This document shows positions 16,931-25,328 of a stretch of 64,000 nt of DNA, piece after piece. Origin of the DNA: Syntrophomonas sp. UBA5314 (lineage in GTDB: Bacteria > Bacillota > Syntrophomonadia > Syntrophomonadales > Syntrophomonadaceae); assembly GCA_002410325.1 (NCBI GenBank), contig DHRK01000019.1:1-64000 (forward strand), in the 5' to 3' direction. The position numbers were made by a program, and so were the translations under genes. Position 1 is the first letter of the stretch; each line of letters begins with the position of its first letter. Below the pieces are notes generated by a model that was given only the letters and a program-made list of their open reading frames with translations, made no database searches and was not told the DNA's origin.

Positions 16931-17188
16931 TTAAGCAGTTGTGTCAAAAAGGGTAACCGTCCCGGGCAGCCGGTTGGTCTTCCCTGAAGAATCATAGAGC
17001 TGGTTCTTTACAACTTCATTCCTGACATCCTGTTGCTCCTGGATTTCCCGGTCCTGCTGCTGGGTGTTCTGTGATGCAGCCGGGTGAGCATTAAAAGTGG
17101 TTTCCGGTTGCGGGGCACCAGGCCTCACACTTTGATTGACGCTGCTATTGGCCAGGGTATGCACCTGGGGTTGGTTTTCGATACGCAT
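16931..17188 (-). CDS. small hypothetical protein (Gln-rich)
   Basis: 85 residues, not recognised. It is hydrophilic, with a Gln/Asn-rich middle (SQNTQQQDREIQEQQDVRNE) that may form a coiled coil. No membrane segment. An in-frame ATG two codons earlier sits too close to the AGAGG; the second ATG has an eight-base spacing and is chosen. The same AAAGAGGCxATGxxxATG start layout is found at the next small gene (17496), 78 bases upstream, so the two form a probable operon. Confidence 0.45.
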   Translation of the reverse strand: MRIENQPQVHTLANSSVNQSVRPGAPQPETTFNAHPAASQNTQQQDREIQEQQDVRNEVVKNQLYDSSGKTNRLPGTVTLFDTTA

Positions 17189-17265
17189 AGGCATAGCCTC
17201 TTTTCTTTTGCTTCTCGTCCGCTTAATGACGACAAGACCGCTTTCACCCGGGACCTCTGGCCCTG

Positions 17266-17496
17266 CTAAAGTGACAACATTTCCGCCTTAATCGCCCGCC
17301 GCAGCCGCTGTTCCCTTTTAGTATCCAGCGCCGCGGAAGTCGGAGATTCCGCGCTCTTTGGCTTGCCGGGCCTCCAATCAAGGCTCTCCAAAAGTTCGAC
17401 GTTGCTCATACAACAGGCCGGCAGTATTTCGGCTTTCGCAGAACCTTTTGGGCTGTAATTGGAATTCGGCCTGTTAACGCATTGAAATGTACTCAT
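17266..17496 (-). CDS. small hypothetical protein
   Basis: 76 residues, not recognised. A polar N-terminus (TFQCVNRPNSNYSPKG) is followed by a basic C-terminal helix (KREQRLRRAIKAEMLSL). The ribosome binding site AGAGG is eight bases before the ATG at 17496 and two before the ATG at 17502, the same arrangement as in the neighbouring small gene. The shared start layout argues that both are real genes translated alike. No function can be given. Confidence 0.4.
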   Translation of the reverse strand: MSTFQCVNRPNSNYSPKGSAKAEILPACCMSNVELLESLDWRPGKPKSAESPTSAALDTKREQRLRRAIKAEMLSL

Positions 17497-17764
17497 TGAC
17501 ATCGCCTCTTTCCATGGCAACTTTGAACCCTTTATCCAGTCCTAAATTTATTATATATACAATATTATTAAGGCTACAAGTCCTATATTTGCCAGGCTAC
17601 ACTCCAAGTATCAAGTAAGCTCCCATTAGTACGCTTTTTGCTACGTACTTTTGAAAAGATTACTTGCAAATATTAACTGCTTAAACGCATTATAATATAT
17701 ATTATGTTTTGTTACCCGGTATCCGGGTGTGTATAGATTGTATTGGATGGAAGGAGCGATTTTA

Positions 17765-18337
17765 ATGGAATTTTTTGAGGTTATAAAGAAACGCCGGGCG
17801 GTACGCATGTATAAACCCGATCCGGTCAGCCGCGAGGATATCCTGACCATACTTGAGGCAGCCCACGCCGCACCCTCGGGACGCAATCTGCAGTCGTGGG
17901 AGTTTTTAGTCATCAGTGGAGAAAAGAAGCAGACTATGGGAGAAAGCTACGGCAAAATCGCAGAAGGCTACACCCGGGACTGGGAAGACCCCCAGGCCAG
18001 GGAGTCTTTTATCAACTACTCCCGCACCTATGGCGGGGCTCCGCTAATAATCATGGTACTGGCCGCCACCGATCCAATTCCGGGTGTTAACAAGATGCAC
18101 CTGGAGACCGGTTGCGCCGCTATGGAGAATATAATGCTGACCGCCACCGCCCTGGGGCTGGGAACCTGCTGGATGACCGGGCCGCTGCAGGATGAGGCCA
18201 ACTTGCGCAAACTTCTGGATATTCCGGACGACCGGCAAATAGTCGCGGTTACGCCGCTGGGACACCCGGCTGCCTGGCCCGCTCCGCCCGAATTCCCGGT
18301 TCCTGATTTTAAGCAGAAAATACGCTGGATTGAGTAG
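17765..18337 (+). CDS. nitroreductase family protein (FMN-dependent)
   Basis: 190 residues. The N-terminal FFEVIKKRRAVRMYKPDPVS is the family signature with the FMN-phosphate-binding Arg residues. AAHAAPSGRNLQSWEFLVI carries the SGxNxQxW flavin contact. NIMLTATALGLGTCWMTG and VAVTPLGHPA complete the fold. Such enzymes are dimeric NAD(P)H-dependent flavoproteins that reduce nitro, quinone or enone compounds; the natural substrate is not predictable. AAGGAG eight bases ahead fixes the ATG at 17765; the longer frame to 17729 lacks a binding site. Single gene, followed by a hairpin at 18352-18374. Confidence 0.9.
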   Translation: MEFFEVIKKRRAVRMYKPDPVSREDILTILEAAHAAPSGRNLQSWEFLVISGEKKQTMGESYGKIAEGYTRDWEDPQARESFINYSRTYGGAPLIIMVLAATDPIPGVNKMHLETGCAAMENIMLTATALGLGTCWMTGPLQDEANLRKLLDIPDDRQIVAVTPLGHPAAWPAPPEFPVPDFKQKIRWIE

Positions 18338-18351
18338 CTCTCCAAAGCACA

Positions 18352-18374
18352 GAGCCCGGGCAATGCCCGGGCTC
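18352..18374. terminator. GC-rich palindromic hairpin between convergent genes
   Basis: GAGCCCGGGCA (18352-18362) and TGCCCGGGCTC (18364-18374) form a perfect 11-bp stem around one base. It lacks a strong T-run, so it may be a factor-dependent or bidirectional stop between the nitroreductase and the PurF paralogue. Confidence 0.5.
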
Positions 18375-18430
18375 AGACCGTCGACAAAAGCTAATAGCTG
18401 CGTCGTTCGCTCTGGCAGCTTGTTATCGTA

Positions 18431-19831
18431 TTATTCTTTGCCGTTCCAGCAGTAGGTGCAGATTCTATCTTTCCCTATCCCGATCGCCTCCAGCATATCG
18501 GGCAGGTTTTGATATTTTAAGGTTGAAAAATTCAAGCGTTGGCAGATGCAGTCCACCATACGGTGGTATTTTTCATTGGCCGGATCGCAGTATGCGTCAA
18601 ACGATTCCGGCTCTTTGCCTTCCATCTCAATGATAGCCTGCCGGGCTGCCAGGTCCATTTCGGAGCGCGAGGTCGAAAAGTTCAGGTATTTACAGCCGAA
18701 TACCAGCGGCGGGCAGGCCGGGCGGATATGAACCTCCCGCGCGTTGCATTGATACAGAAGGTCGACGGTTTCCCTGAGCTGGGTGCCGCGTACAATTGAA
18801 TCGTCGCAAAAGAGCAGGCGCTTGCCAGCGACCAGTTCCGGAACCGGCATCAGTTTCATCTTGGCCACCAGGTTTCTGATATCCTGCTCCTGGGGCATAA
18901 AGCTCCTCGACCAGGTGGGAGTGTACTTGATAAAAGGCCGCCCAAAAGGCACTTTGGACTGGTTGGAGTAGCCGATCGCATGCCCTACTCCCGAGTCCGG
19001 TATGCCGGCTACCATGTCGATTTCCACACAGTCGTTTCTGGCCAGTGAGGCGCCGTTTCTATAACGCATGACCTCCACGTTCATCCCTTCGTAGGTCGAG
19101 GACGGATAGCCGTAGTAGACCCATAGAAAGGCGCAGATCTTCATTTTATCCCGGGGGGGAGCTATTTTTTCAATCCCATCCGTACTGAGCAGTATGATCT
19201 CTCCCGGGCCCAGTTCATATTCAAAGGTATAGCCCAGGTTGGGAAAAGCGCTCGATTCAAAGGATATGCAATAAGAGCCTTCCTTTTTACCTACAATCAC
19301 AGGCGTTCGGCCCAGCCTGTCCCTCGATGCATAGATGCCCCCGGGGGTCAAAAGCAGGATTGAACAGGAGCCGTCAACAAGCTCCTGGACCTTTAGCAAC
19401 CCGTCTTTGAAGGTATCTTCCTGATCAATGATGATAGACACCAGCTCGGTGGGGTTGATAGCGCCCTTGCTCGTCTCCAGGAAGTGTATATTGCGGCTGT
19501 TAAACGCGTTGGCGGCTATATCGTATAGATTGTTGATTCTTCCAACCGTACTGATTGCGTACTGCCCGAGGTGGGAACGCACGGTCAAGGGCTGCGGCTC
19601 AATGTCGCTTATGCAGCCTATACCCATATTGCCTTTAAGTTCCGGAAGGTCGGCTTCAAATTTGGCTCTAAACTGCGTATTTTCGATGTTGTGGATTTTG
19701 CTGTTAAAACCGTTTCCGCTCCAAACACTTATGCCACCCCGGCTAGTTCCCAGGTGTGAGTGGTAATCCGTGCCAAAAAATACATCCGTGACGCAATCTT
19801 CGTTTGAAACCACACCAAAAAATCCGCTCAA
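18431..19831 (-). CDS. PurF paralogue (amidophosphoribosyltransferase-like) with Ser in place of the catalytic Cys
   Basis: 466 residues. The phosphoribosyltransferase half is intact, with the PRPP loop LLFCDDSIVRGTQL near residue 335. Cys residues at KICAFLWVYY, FGCKYLNF and the C-terminal ICTYCWNG match the four iron-sulfur ligands of the Bacillus-type enzyme. The Ntn glutaminase half is also present (YHSHLGTSRGG, CSILLLTPGGIYASRDRLGR). Canonical PurF starts MCG-(I/F)-FG with Cys1 as nucleophile; here it reads SGFFGVVSNEDC, so Ser replaces Cys. The frame opens at 19891, but AGGGGTG lies seven bases before the TTG at 19831, which places this Ser at position 2. Ammonia-dependent synthesis of phosphoribosylamine or a non-purine role is possible. 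No pur genes adjoin. Confidence 0.8.
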   Translation of the reverse strand: MSGFFGVVSNEDCVTDVFFGTDYHSHLGTSRGGISVWSGNGFNSKIHNIENTQFRAKFEADLPELKGNMGIGCISDIEPQPLTVRSHLGQYAISTVGRINNLYDIAANAFNSRNIHFLETSKGAINPTELVSIIIDQEDTFKDGLLKVQELVDGSCSILLLTPGGIYASRDRLGRTPVIVGKKEGSYCISFESSAFPNLGYTFEYELGPGEIILLSTDGIEKIAPPRDKMKICAFLWVYYGYPSSTYEGMNVEVMRYRNGASLARNDCVEIDMVAGIPDSGVGHAIGYSNQSKVPFGRPFIKYTPTWSRSFMPQEQDIRNLVAKMKLMPVPELVAGKRLLFCDDSIVRGTQLRETVDLLYQCNAREVHIRPACPPLVFGCKYLNFSTSRSEMDLAARQAIIEMEGKEPESFDAYCDPANEKYHRMVDCICQRLNFSTLKYQNLPDMLEAIGIGKDRICTYCWNGKE

Positions 19832-20021
19832 AGCTACTACACCCCTAATAAATATTTTACGATGATAGGTTTTCCGTATTAAGAATTGCACTTTTAACCG
19901 AATATTGCAACATCATTTTAGCCGCCGGCGGGATGTATACTTTGAACAATCGTGCCGTAGCTATCCGTTCTCTATTTATCCGCTTCTTGATCAAAGAGCG
20001 CTACAATTCTTCTGAACTATT

Positions 20022-23000
20022 TCAAATTGGAGCGGGCGGCAAAATAAAATAAAAGCAGCTTCCCCGGCCCGGTTGGCTCTCAGCCCATATTTTGCCTCCA
20101 TGTTTCTCAATGATATCCCGGCAAATGTAAAGGCCCAAACCCATACCTGATTTGTTTTCTCCGGTTAACGATTTGACTCTGTAAAACCTGTCAAACACCC
20201 GCTCCAATAAATCCGGCTGGATGCCCACACCGCTGTCTTCGATGGAAACCAGGACCTGACCGTCCGAATTCTGCACCTCAAGTTTAATAAAACCCTTCCC
20301 GGTAAATTTGACCGCATTGGAAAGCATGTTGATTACCGCCTGCGTCAACATATCCCGGTTGCCGCGTATCTTGGGCAAATCCTTTGCCATATTTACGCCG
20401 ATGTCCAGCCCTGACTTCTCGATCAGCGGCTCGGTGATCGAGAGGGCCCGCTGAACTATTTCATCCAGTTCCAGGTCTTCACTTTCCCAATCAATTTGGC
20501 CGGACTCGATCTTCGATATATTGAGAAGATTGTCTACCAGGGTTGACAGGCGTTCTTCTTCCGATACGATTATGTTTAAATCCCTGCTAACCGTTTGAGC
20601 CGCTTTTTGAACTTTGGGGTCTGACGAATCAATACTGGGTAATATGACCTGTTCTATCTTCCCGGCAATCAGCTCGGTGAAACCCATGATGGCGCTTAAA
20701 GGCGTCCTGATTTCGTGGGAAACCATTGATAAAAAGCCGCTCTTGGCTGCGTCAGCCTGACGCAGCCGTTCATTGGCCTGGTTCAATTCCCGGGTTCTTT
20801 CGGCCACCTGGAGTTCCAGTTCCAGGCTTCTCGCTTTTATAGAGCGGGTCCTCAATCTTATTAAAACTATAATTAGGCCGGCAACCGATATGGCGGCCAG
20901 GATCGTAAACCAGCCGGTCTCCCAAAACGGAGGGGTTATAGAGAGTCTAATCCAGGTCCCTTCTTCATTCCAAAAACCGTCATTGTTGGCGGCTTTTACC
21001 CTCAGCAAGTAATCTCCCGCATCCAGGTTGGTATAGCTGGCATAATTTCTGGTACCGCTGTAGTGCCAATCCTGATCAAAGCCCTCCAATTTATAGGCAT
21101 ATTGATTTTTCATGGGATTGGCATAATCAAGGGCGGCAAACTCGAAAGAAATGAAATTGTCCCGGTAGCTCAATGAAACCTGACTATTGCCGCTTATAGC
21201 CTTTGATTTATCAAATACTTTAACGTCGCTTATCATTACCGGAGGCTTGTGGGTATTGTCTCTGATTTTATCCGGATAAAAGCAGTTAAAGCCATTGGTC
21301 CCGCCAAAGTAGATCTCTCCGTCCCCGCTTATAGAGCATGCCCCGGCAATATACTGATTTACCTTCAGGCCGCCGCCAAATTCATATTTAGTAAATTTAT
21401 TATTTTCCGGGTTATACCGCAGCAGCCCGTTGGTGGTGCTAAGCCATAAGTTGCCGCAGCCGTCCTTCAGCAGACCATAAATGAGGGTATTGGCATTTTG
21501 CTGGTCAGTGATTAAAACAAACTTCCCGCTGGCTTTGTCAAACTGATATAGATTTCTATCCGTGGCCAGCCATAATATTGCGCCGTCGTTTACTATGGCT
21601 TTAACGCAGTAATTAAGGCTCCTTGCACCAGAGGCATCTTCTCCAAGGTTATAATGGGTGAATTGATGGGTTGAAGGTTTAAAGCTGTTAAGTCCGCCAT
21701 CTCCGGTTCCAATCCACAGGGTACCCGTGTCGTCCTCGGCAATCGACAACACATGATTACTGCTGATGCTGTCAGGCGATTGGGGATCATTGATGTACTG
21801 GAGATATTGCCCGGTATTGCGGTCAAGCCCCACTAAACCACCGTTGGCGGCACATGCCCATAGTATGCCGTTGCTGCCTTCATGCAGTTTCATGATACCG
21901 TTGTCATTACCGCGGCTGTTCCCAATCATGTTCACATGGTAGCGAACGAAATTTCCCGAGGCCGGCTCCAGTTTATTGATGGTTCCGTCGACAGTACCAA
22001 ACCACAGGCTTCCCCGGCTGTCCTCGAAAATAGCGGTGACAGCATTGCTACTGATACTGTACTTGTTCCCCGGATCGTTCTTATAATAGGCAACCTGCCT
22101 GGTTTCCCGGTCAAATCTATTTATCCCCCCATTGGCGGTTCCCAACCATATAACTCCCGCTCTATCCTTGTGGACTGACAATATAACGTCATCATTAAAT
22201 CCCGGGCCGCCGAAGGCATTTTTCTGGTAAGATGAAAATTTCAGATAGGTATTGATTTTTTCTATTCCGCTGGCTTCCGTCCCAATCCAGAGGTTGCCGG
22301 AACTGTCGGGATAAAGGGATAATACCCGGTAATTGCGGGAAGGATCATGGGAGGTAAAGTCGCTGTCGCGGGCTGAGTATTTTCCACTTTCCCGGTCCAA
22401 TATACCTACGCCGTTTTCGTAGGTGCCAATCCACAAAGCGCCGGTCATATCTTCGGCAACGGTAGTAACCCTAACATCCCTCAGGTCCGTATATTTGTCT
22501 AGAAGCCTATCAGCCGCCGTATCAAACCGGTTTAGACTTCCCTCCTCGCTCACAATCCATAAAACATCCATCTTATCAAGATACAGCGCAGAAATATTAT
22601 CCACTAAACGGCCCGGGCTGTCGTCCGGAATGCTTACCCCCCTAAACTGGCCGGTTTGTGGTTCAAATCGATTGAGTCCTCCGCCCAGGGTTCCTATCCA
22701 CAGAGTACCGGACTTATCCTGGCAAATCGAACTCACCGTATTGGAAGTGATAGTGCCGGCAGAACTCTCGTAATGGGTAAAAAGTCCGGTAAGAGGGTCC
22801 AAACAATCCAATCCCTTGTTCTGCAGACCAATCCACAGTTTACCCGACGGCTCCTTGTATATTGCCCTGATCGCGTTATCATTCAAGCCGCCCGGGTTGT
22901 CGGGGTTGTGATAGAAATTGGCGTATTCGCCCGTCTGCAGGTCAAGCTTGAACAGTCCGCCGGCCAGGGTTCCTATCCATAAATTGCCGGCATTATCTTC

Positions 23001-23312
23001 GGCCATTGACGTGATAAAGTCGGATACCAATTGATCGGAATCGTCTGAATGGAAAGTGAAAGGTTTTAAGCTGTAGCCATTGTACCGGTATAAACCGTTC
23101 TGGGTTCCAAACCATAGAAATCCACGGCTATCCTGAAGAATGCAGTTTACAACCATTCCCGCCAGTCCTGGTTGAAGGGCATCACCGTTGTGGACCGGCA
23201 GAGCCGGCTCGCCATTGGAGGGGCTGGGCAGAATCATAGCGCCTGAAATTAACAGTACCGGCATCAAAAAACAAGCTAACCGTGTAAAGCATTTTCTGAT
23301 GAATGTTGTCAC
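20022..23312 (-). CDS. hybrid beta-propeller sensor histidine kinase
   Basis: 1,096 residues. A signal segment (FIRKCFTRLACFLMPVLLIS) exports the N-terminal half. About a dozen Reg_prop repeats follow (pattern DxxGxLWIGTxxGGLxxFD, e.g. NLWIGTLAGGLFKLD), folding as two beta-propellers, then a Y_Y_Y domain (YAYKLEGFDQDWHYSGTRNY). A transmembrane helix lies near residue 800 (WFTILAAISVAGLIIVLIRL). The cytoplasmic part has a HisKA box (SMVSHEIRTPLSAIMGF) and HATPase motifs (MLSNAVKFTG, VSIEDSGVGI, KSGMGLGLYICRDIIEKHGG). It lacks the receiver and AraC domains of Bacteroides hybrid sensors, so it must signal to a separate regulator, perhaps in the divergent operon. GAGGGGAGGGG before the GTG at 23312 sets the start. 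Confidence 0.9.
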   Translation of the reverse strand: MTTFIRKCFTRLACFLMPVLLISGAMILPSPSNGEPALPVHNGDALQPGLAGMVVNCILQDSRGFLWFGTQNGLYRYNGYSLKPFTFHSDDSDQLVSDFITSMAEDNAGNLWIGTLAGGLFKLDLQTGEYANFYHNPDNPGGLNDNAIRAIYKEPSGKLWIGLQNKGLDCLDPLTGLFTHYESSAGTITSNTVSSICQDKSGTLWIGTLGGGLNRFEPQTGQFRGVSIPDDSPGRLVDNISALYLDKMDVLWIVSEEGSLNRFDTAADRLLDKYTDLRDVRVTTVAEDMTGALWIGTYENGVGILDRESGKYSARDSDFTSHDPSRNYRVLSLYPDSSGNLWIGTEASGIEKINTYLKFSSYQKNAFGGPGFNDDVILSVHKDRAGVIWLGTANGGINRFDRETRQVAYYKNDPGNKYSISSNAVTAIFEDSRGSLWFGTVDGTINKLEPASGNFVRYHVNMIGNSRGNDNGIMKLHEGSNGILWACAANGGLVGLDRNTGQYLQYINDPQSPDSISSNHVLSIAEDDTGTLWIGTGDGGLNSFKPSTHQFTHYNLGEDASGARSLNYCVKAIVNDGAILWLATDRNLYQFDKASGKFVLITDQQNANTLIYGLLKDGCGNLWLSTTNGLLRYNPENNKFTKYEFGGGLKVNQYIAGACSISGDGEIYFGGTNGFNCFYPDKIRDNTHKPPVMISDVKVFDKSKAISGNSQVSLSYRDNFISFEFAALDYANPMKNQYAYKLEGFDQDWHYSGTRNYASYTNLDAGDYLLRVKAANNDGFWNEEGTWIRLSITPPFWETGWFTILAAISVAGLIIVLIRLRTRSIKARSLELELQVAERTRELNQANERLRQADAAKSGFLSMVSHEIRTPLSAIMGFTELIAGKIEQVILPSIDSSDPKVQKAAQTVSRDLNIIVSEEERLSTLVDNLLNISKIESGQIDWESEDLELDEIVQRALSITEPLIEKSGLDIGVNMAKDLPKIRGNRDMLTQAVINMLSNAVKFTGKGFIKLEVQNSDGQVLVSIEDSGVGIQPDLLERVFDRFYRVKSLTGENKSGMGLGLYICRDIIEKHGGKIWAESQPGRGSCFYFILPPAPI

Positions 23313-23380
23313 AATTTCCCCTCCCCTCACTAAAGATAGCTTATAATAAATGAGATATAAAGTATTTGGAAGGGATTAAT

Positions 23381-24133
23381 ATGCTGCGAACTGTACTGGT
23401 TGACGATGAGCCTTTATCGTTAGAAGCACTGGGTTTTCTGCTTGATAAATACGACAATATCAAACTTATCGGGAAGTATACCGACCCGGTTGAAGCATTG
23501 GAAAACATAAAGGAAGCGAAGCCCGAGCTGGTTTTTTTGGATGTAGAAATGCCGGAGCTTGACGGGATTTCCACCGCTCAGGAGATTATAAATATGGGTT
23601 TAAATACCAGCATCGTATTTGCCACCGTCTATGAACAATATGCGGTGCAGGCTTTTGAAATGGATGCGCTTGATTATATCGTCAAACCCTTTTCGGAAAA
23701 CCGGCTCAGGTTAACCGTAAACCGCGTCGCCCAAAAGCTTCAGAACACCGGGCCTAAAAGGAATTCATTGAATGCTGTTGTTAAACAAAAATTCTCCCAC
23801 CGAATCAATAAAATTGCGGTGTGGAGCGAGAACAGTATTCTGCTTCTGACTCCTGATGAAATCCAATATTTTACAATGGAAGATAAAAGAGTATTTGCTT
23901 ACATCGCCGACGGCGCTTATGAATGCAATAGTTCACTGGCGGAATTGGAAAACAAGCTGGAAGACAAAGGCTTTTTCCGGTGTCATAAAAGCTTTTTAAT
24001 CAATACGGAATATATTGATAAGATCATACCCTGGGTGCACTCCACCTACATGATAAAGCTAAAACAAACCGCTCGGCAAATACCGGTAAGCAGGAATTAC
24101 GCCAAAAAACTTAAAAGCATGCTGGGCATATGA
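23381..24133 (+). CDS. LytTR-family response regulator
   Basis: 250 residues. The receiver domain has LVDDEPLSLE, the phosphorylatable Asp in LVFLDVEMPELDG near residue 56 and the conserved Lys in DYIVKPFSENRL. The C-terminal LytTR DNA-binding domain runs from about residue 145 (ILLLTPDEIQYFTMEDKRVF, then FFRCHKSFLINTEYIDKI). GGAAGGG six bases before the ATG at 23381 defines the start. Its stop overlaps the next start (ATGA). Together with the CheY-like and LytS-like genes downstream it forms a three-gene signalling operon, divergent from the propeller kinase. Confidence 0.92.
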   Translation: MLRTVLVDDEPLSLEALGFLLDKYDNIKLIGKYTDPVEALENIKEAKPELVFLDVEMPELDGISTAQEIINMGLNTSIVFATVYEQYAVQAFEMDALDYIVKPFSENRLRLTVNRVAQKLQNTGPKRNSLNAVVKQKFSHRINKIAVWSENSILLLTPDEIQYFTMEDKRVFAYIADGAYECNSSLAELENKLEDKGFFRCHKSFLINTEYIDKIIPWVHSTYMIKLKQTARQIPVSRNYAKKLKSMLGI

Positions 24134-24504
24134 AAAAGATACTGATTGTAGATGACGAGCCTCATAATCGAATACTCTTGCAGGAGATCCTGGAGGATCT
24201 CGAAGACGACAGCTTGCAGCTCTTTTATGCCGCCGACGGTGCCGAAGCATGGAGTGTTGTACAAGCGGAAAAACCGGGCCTGGTGTTTATGGACGTCATG
24301 CTGCCCGATATGGATGGATTGGAGATTTGCGGCCGGATCAAAGCCCGGCCCGGTTTCGAAGATACATTTATCGTTATGCTCACTGCCCAGAGTCAGAGCA
24401 GTGACATAACCAAGGCCTATGGCGTGTCCGATGGGTATATTACCAAGCCTTTTAAAACTCAGGTGATCAAAGATGTAGTCTACCGGGTGTTTGGCTGCGC
24501 CTGA
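24130..24504 (+). CDS. single-domain response regulator (CheY/Spo0F-like)
   Basis: 124 residues, a receiver domain only. ILIVDDEPHN near residue 4 supplies the acidic pocket, GLVFMDVMLPDMDG near residue 52 the phosphorylated Asp, VMLTAQSQ the Thr/Ser switch and GYITKPFKTQ the conserved Lys. With no output domain, it would act by protein contact or in a phosphorelay. It overlaps the LytTR gene by four bases and precedes the kinase by 20, so all three products are likely made together. Confidence 0.9.
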   Translation: MKKILIVDDEPHNRILLQEILEDLEDDSLQLFYAADGAEAWSVVQAEKPGLVFMDVMLPDMDGLEICGRIKARPGFEDTFIVMLTAQSQSSDITKAYGVSDGYITKPFKTQVIKDVVYRVFGCA

Positions 24505-24524
24505 ACATCCCGACAGGATTAGCT

Positions 24525-25127
24525 ATGACTAAGGATGCAAAGGATTTATTCGCCAACCAGGTATTCCAGCATTTTTTATTCAATTCCCTGAATTCCGTCG
24601 CTTCCCTGTGCCGTACAGACCCGGAGGCGGCCGCCGAACTGGTGATCGAAATCAGCGCGTTTCTGCAAAAAAGCCTGGAAAAAAAGCCTTCCTTAATTAC
24701 CCTGGAAGAGGAATTGGAGCACGTTACCTCATATATCAATATACAAAAAACCAGATTCTCCAATAGATTGGAAATAGAACTCCATATCGAAGAACCTGTT
24801 GACTGCCTGCTGCCTCCATGTACCTTACAACCGCTCATTGATAATGCCGTCATTCATGGGGTGCTGAAAAAGAGAGCCGGCGGTATGGTCCTTTTATCTG
24901 TACAAAGCACGCCTTATGGCATCCAATTCAGGGTCACCGACAATGGCATAGGCATGAATGCCGGTCAGCTTGCTCTATTGCTAGACAGCTGTAATAATAT
25001 CCACTCGCTGTTTCAAATAGATTGCAAGCTTAAAGCAAACGGCTTCAAAGGCTTGACCATCAGCTCTATAAAAGGCCAGGGAACCGAAGTCTCCTTTACC
25101 ATCCCTTCACCGGTCTACCCCACCTAA
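24525..25127 (+). CDS. soluble LytS-like histidine kinase without sensor domain
   Basis: 200 residues. The N-terminus has the His_kinase motif FQHFLFNSLNSVASL near residue 14, with the phosphorylated His; the HATPase part has LQPLIDNAVIHGVLKKR (N box), FRVTDNGIGM (G1) and GFKGLTISSIKGQGTEV (G2). The family normally carries a multi-membrane or GAF sensor in front; here there is none, so it is cytoplasmic and must be controlled by a partner protein, perhaps the CheY-like regulator immediately upstream. It is the last gene of the operon; a flagellin follows 200 bases on. Confidence 0.85.
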   Translation: MTKDAKDLFANQVFQHFLFNSLNSVASLCRTDPEAAAELVIEISAFLQKSLEKKPSLITLEEELEHVTSYINIQKTRFSNRLEIELHIEEPVDCLLPPCTLQPLIDNAVIHGVLKKRAGGMVLLSVQSTPYGIQFRVTDNGIGMNAGQLALLLDSCNNIHSLFQIDCKLKANGFKGLTISSIKGQGTEVSFTIPSPVYPT

Positions 25128-25197
25128 TATCTTTAAACATAAAAACTTTCGTATTTGCATCTTGGATGGCAAATTTGTCATCTTGTCCGTATTTCCT

Positions 25198-25223
25198 TAT
25201 TTTCCCCCCAAGCCCACCGATAC
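25198..25223 (+). promoter_or_regulatory. possible sigma-28 (SigD/FliA) promoter of flagellin
   Basis: TATT (25198-25201), 15 bases, CCGATAC (25217-25223). The -10 matches the CCGATAT consensus in six of seven positions and the spacing is exact; the -35 is a weak match to TAAA. Flagellins are normally transcribed by this sigma factor. Confidence 0.4.
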
Positions 25224-25328
25224 TTTTATTAGATATCTAAGCCATCAACCAGGGCCAGGATGGCAAAGAACTGCCAGGGACGGCAGGTCAATTTTTCAAA
25301 TATAAATATTGTGTCAGGAGGAAGCCTG

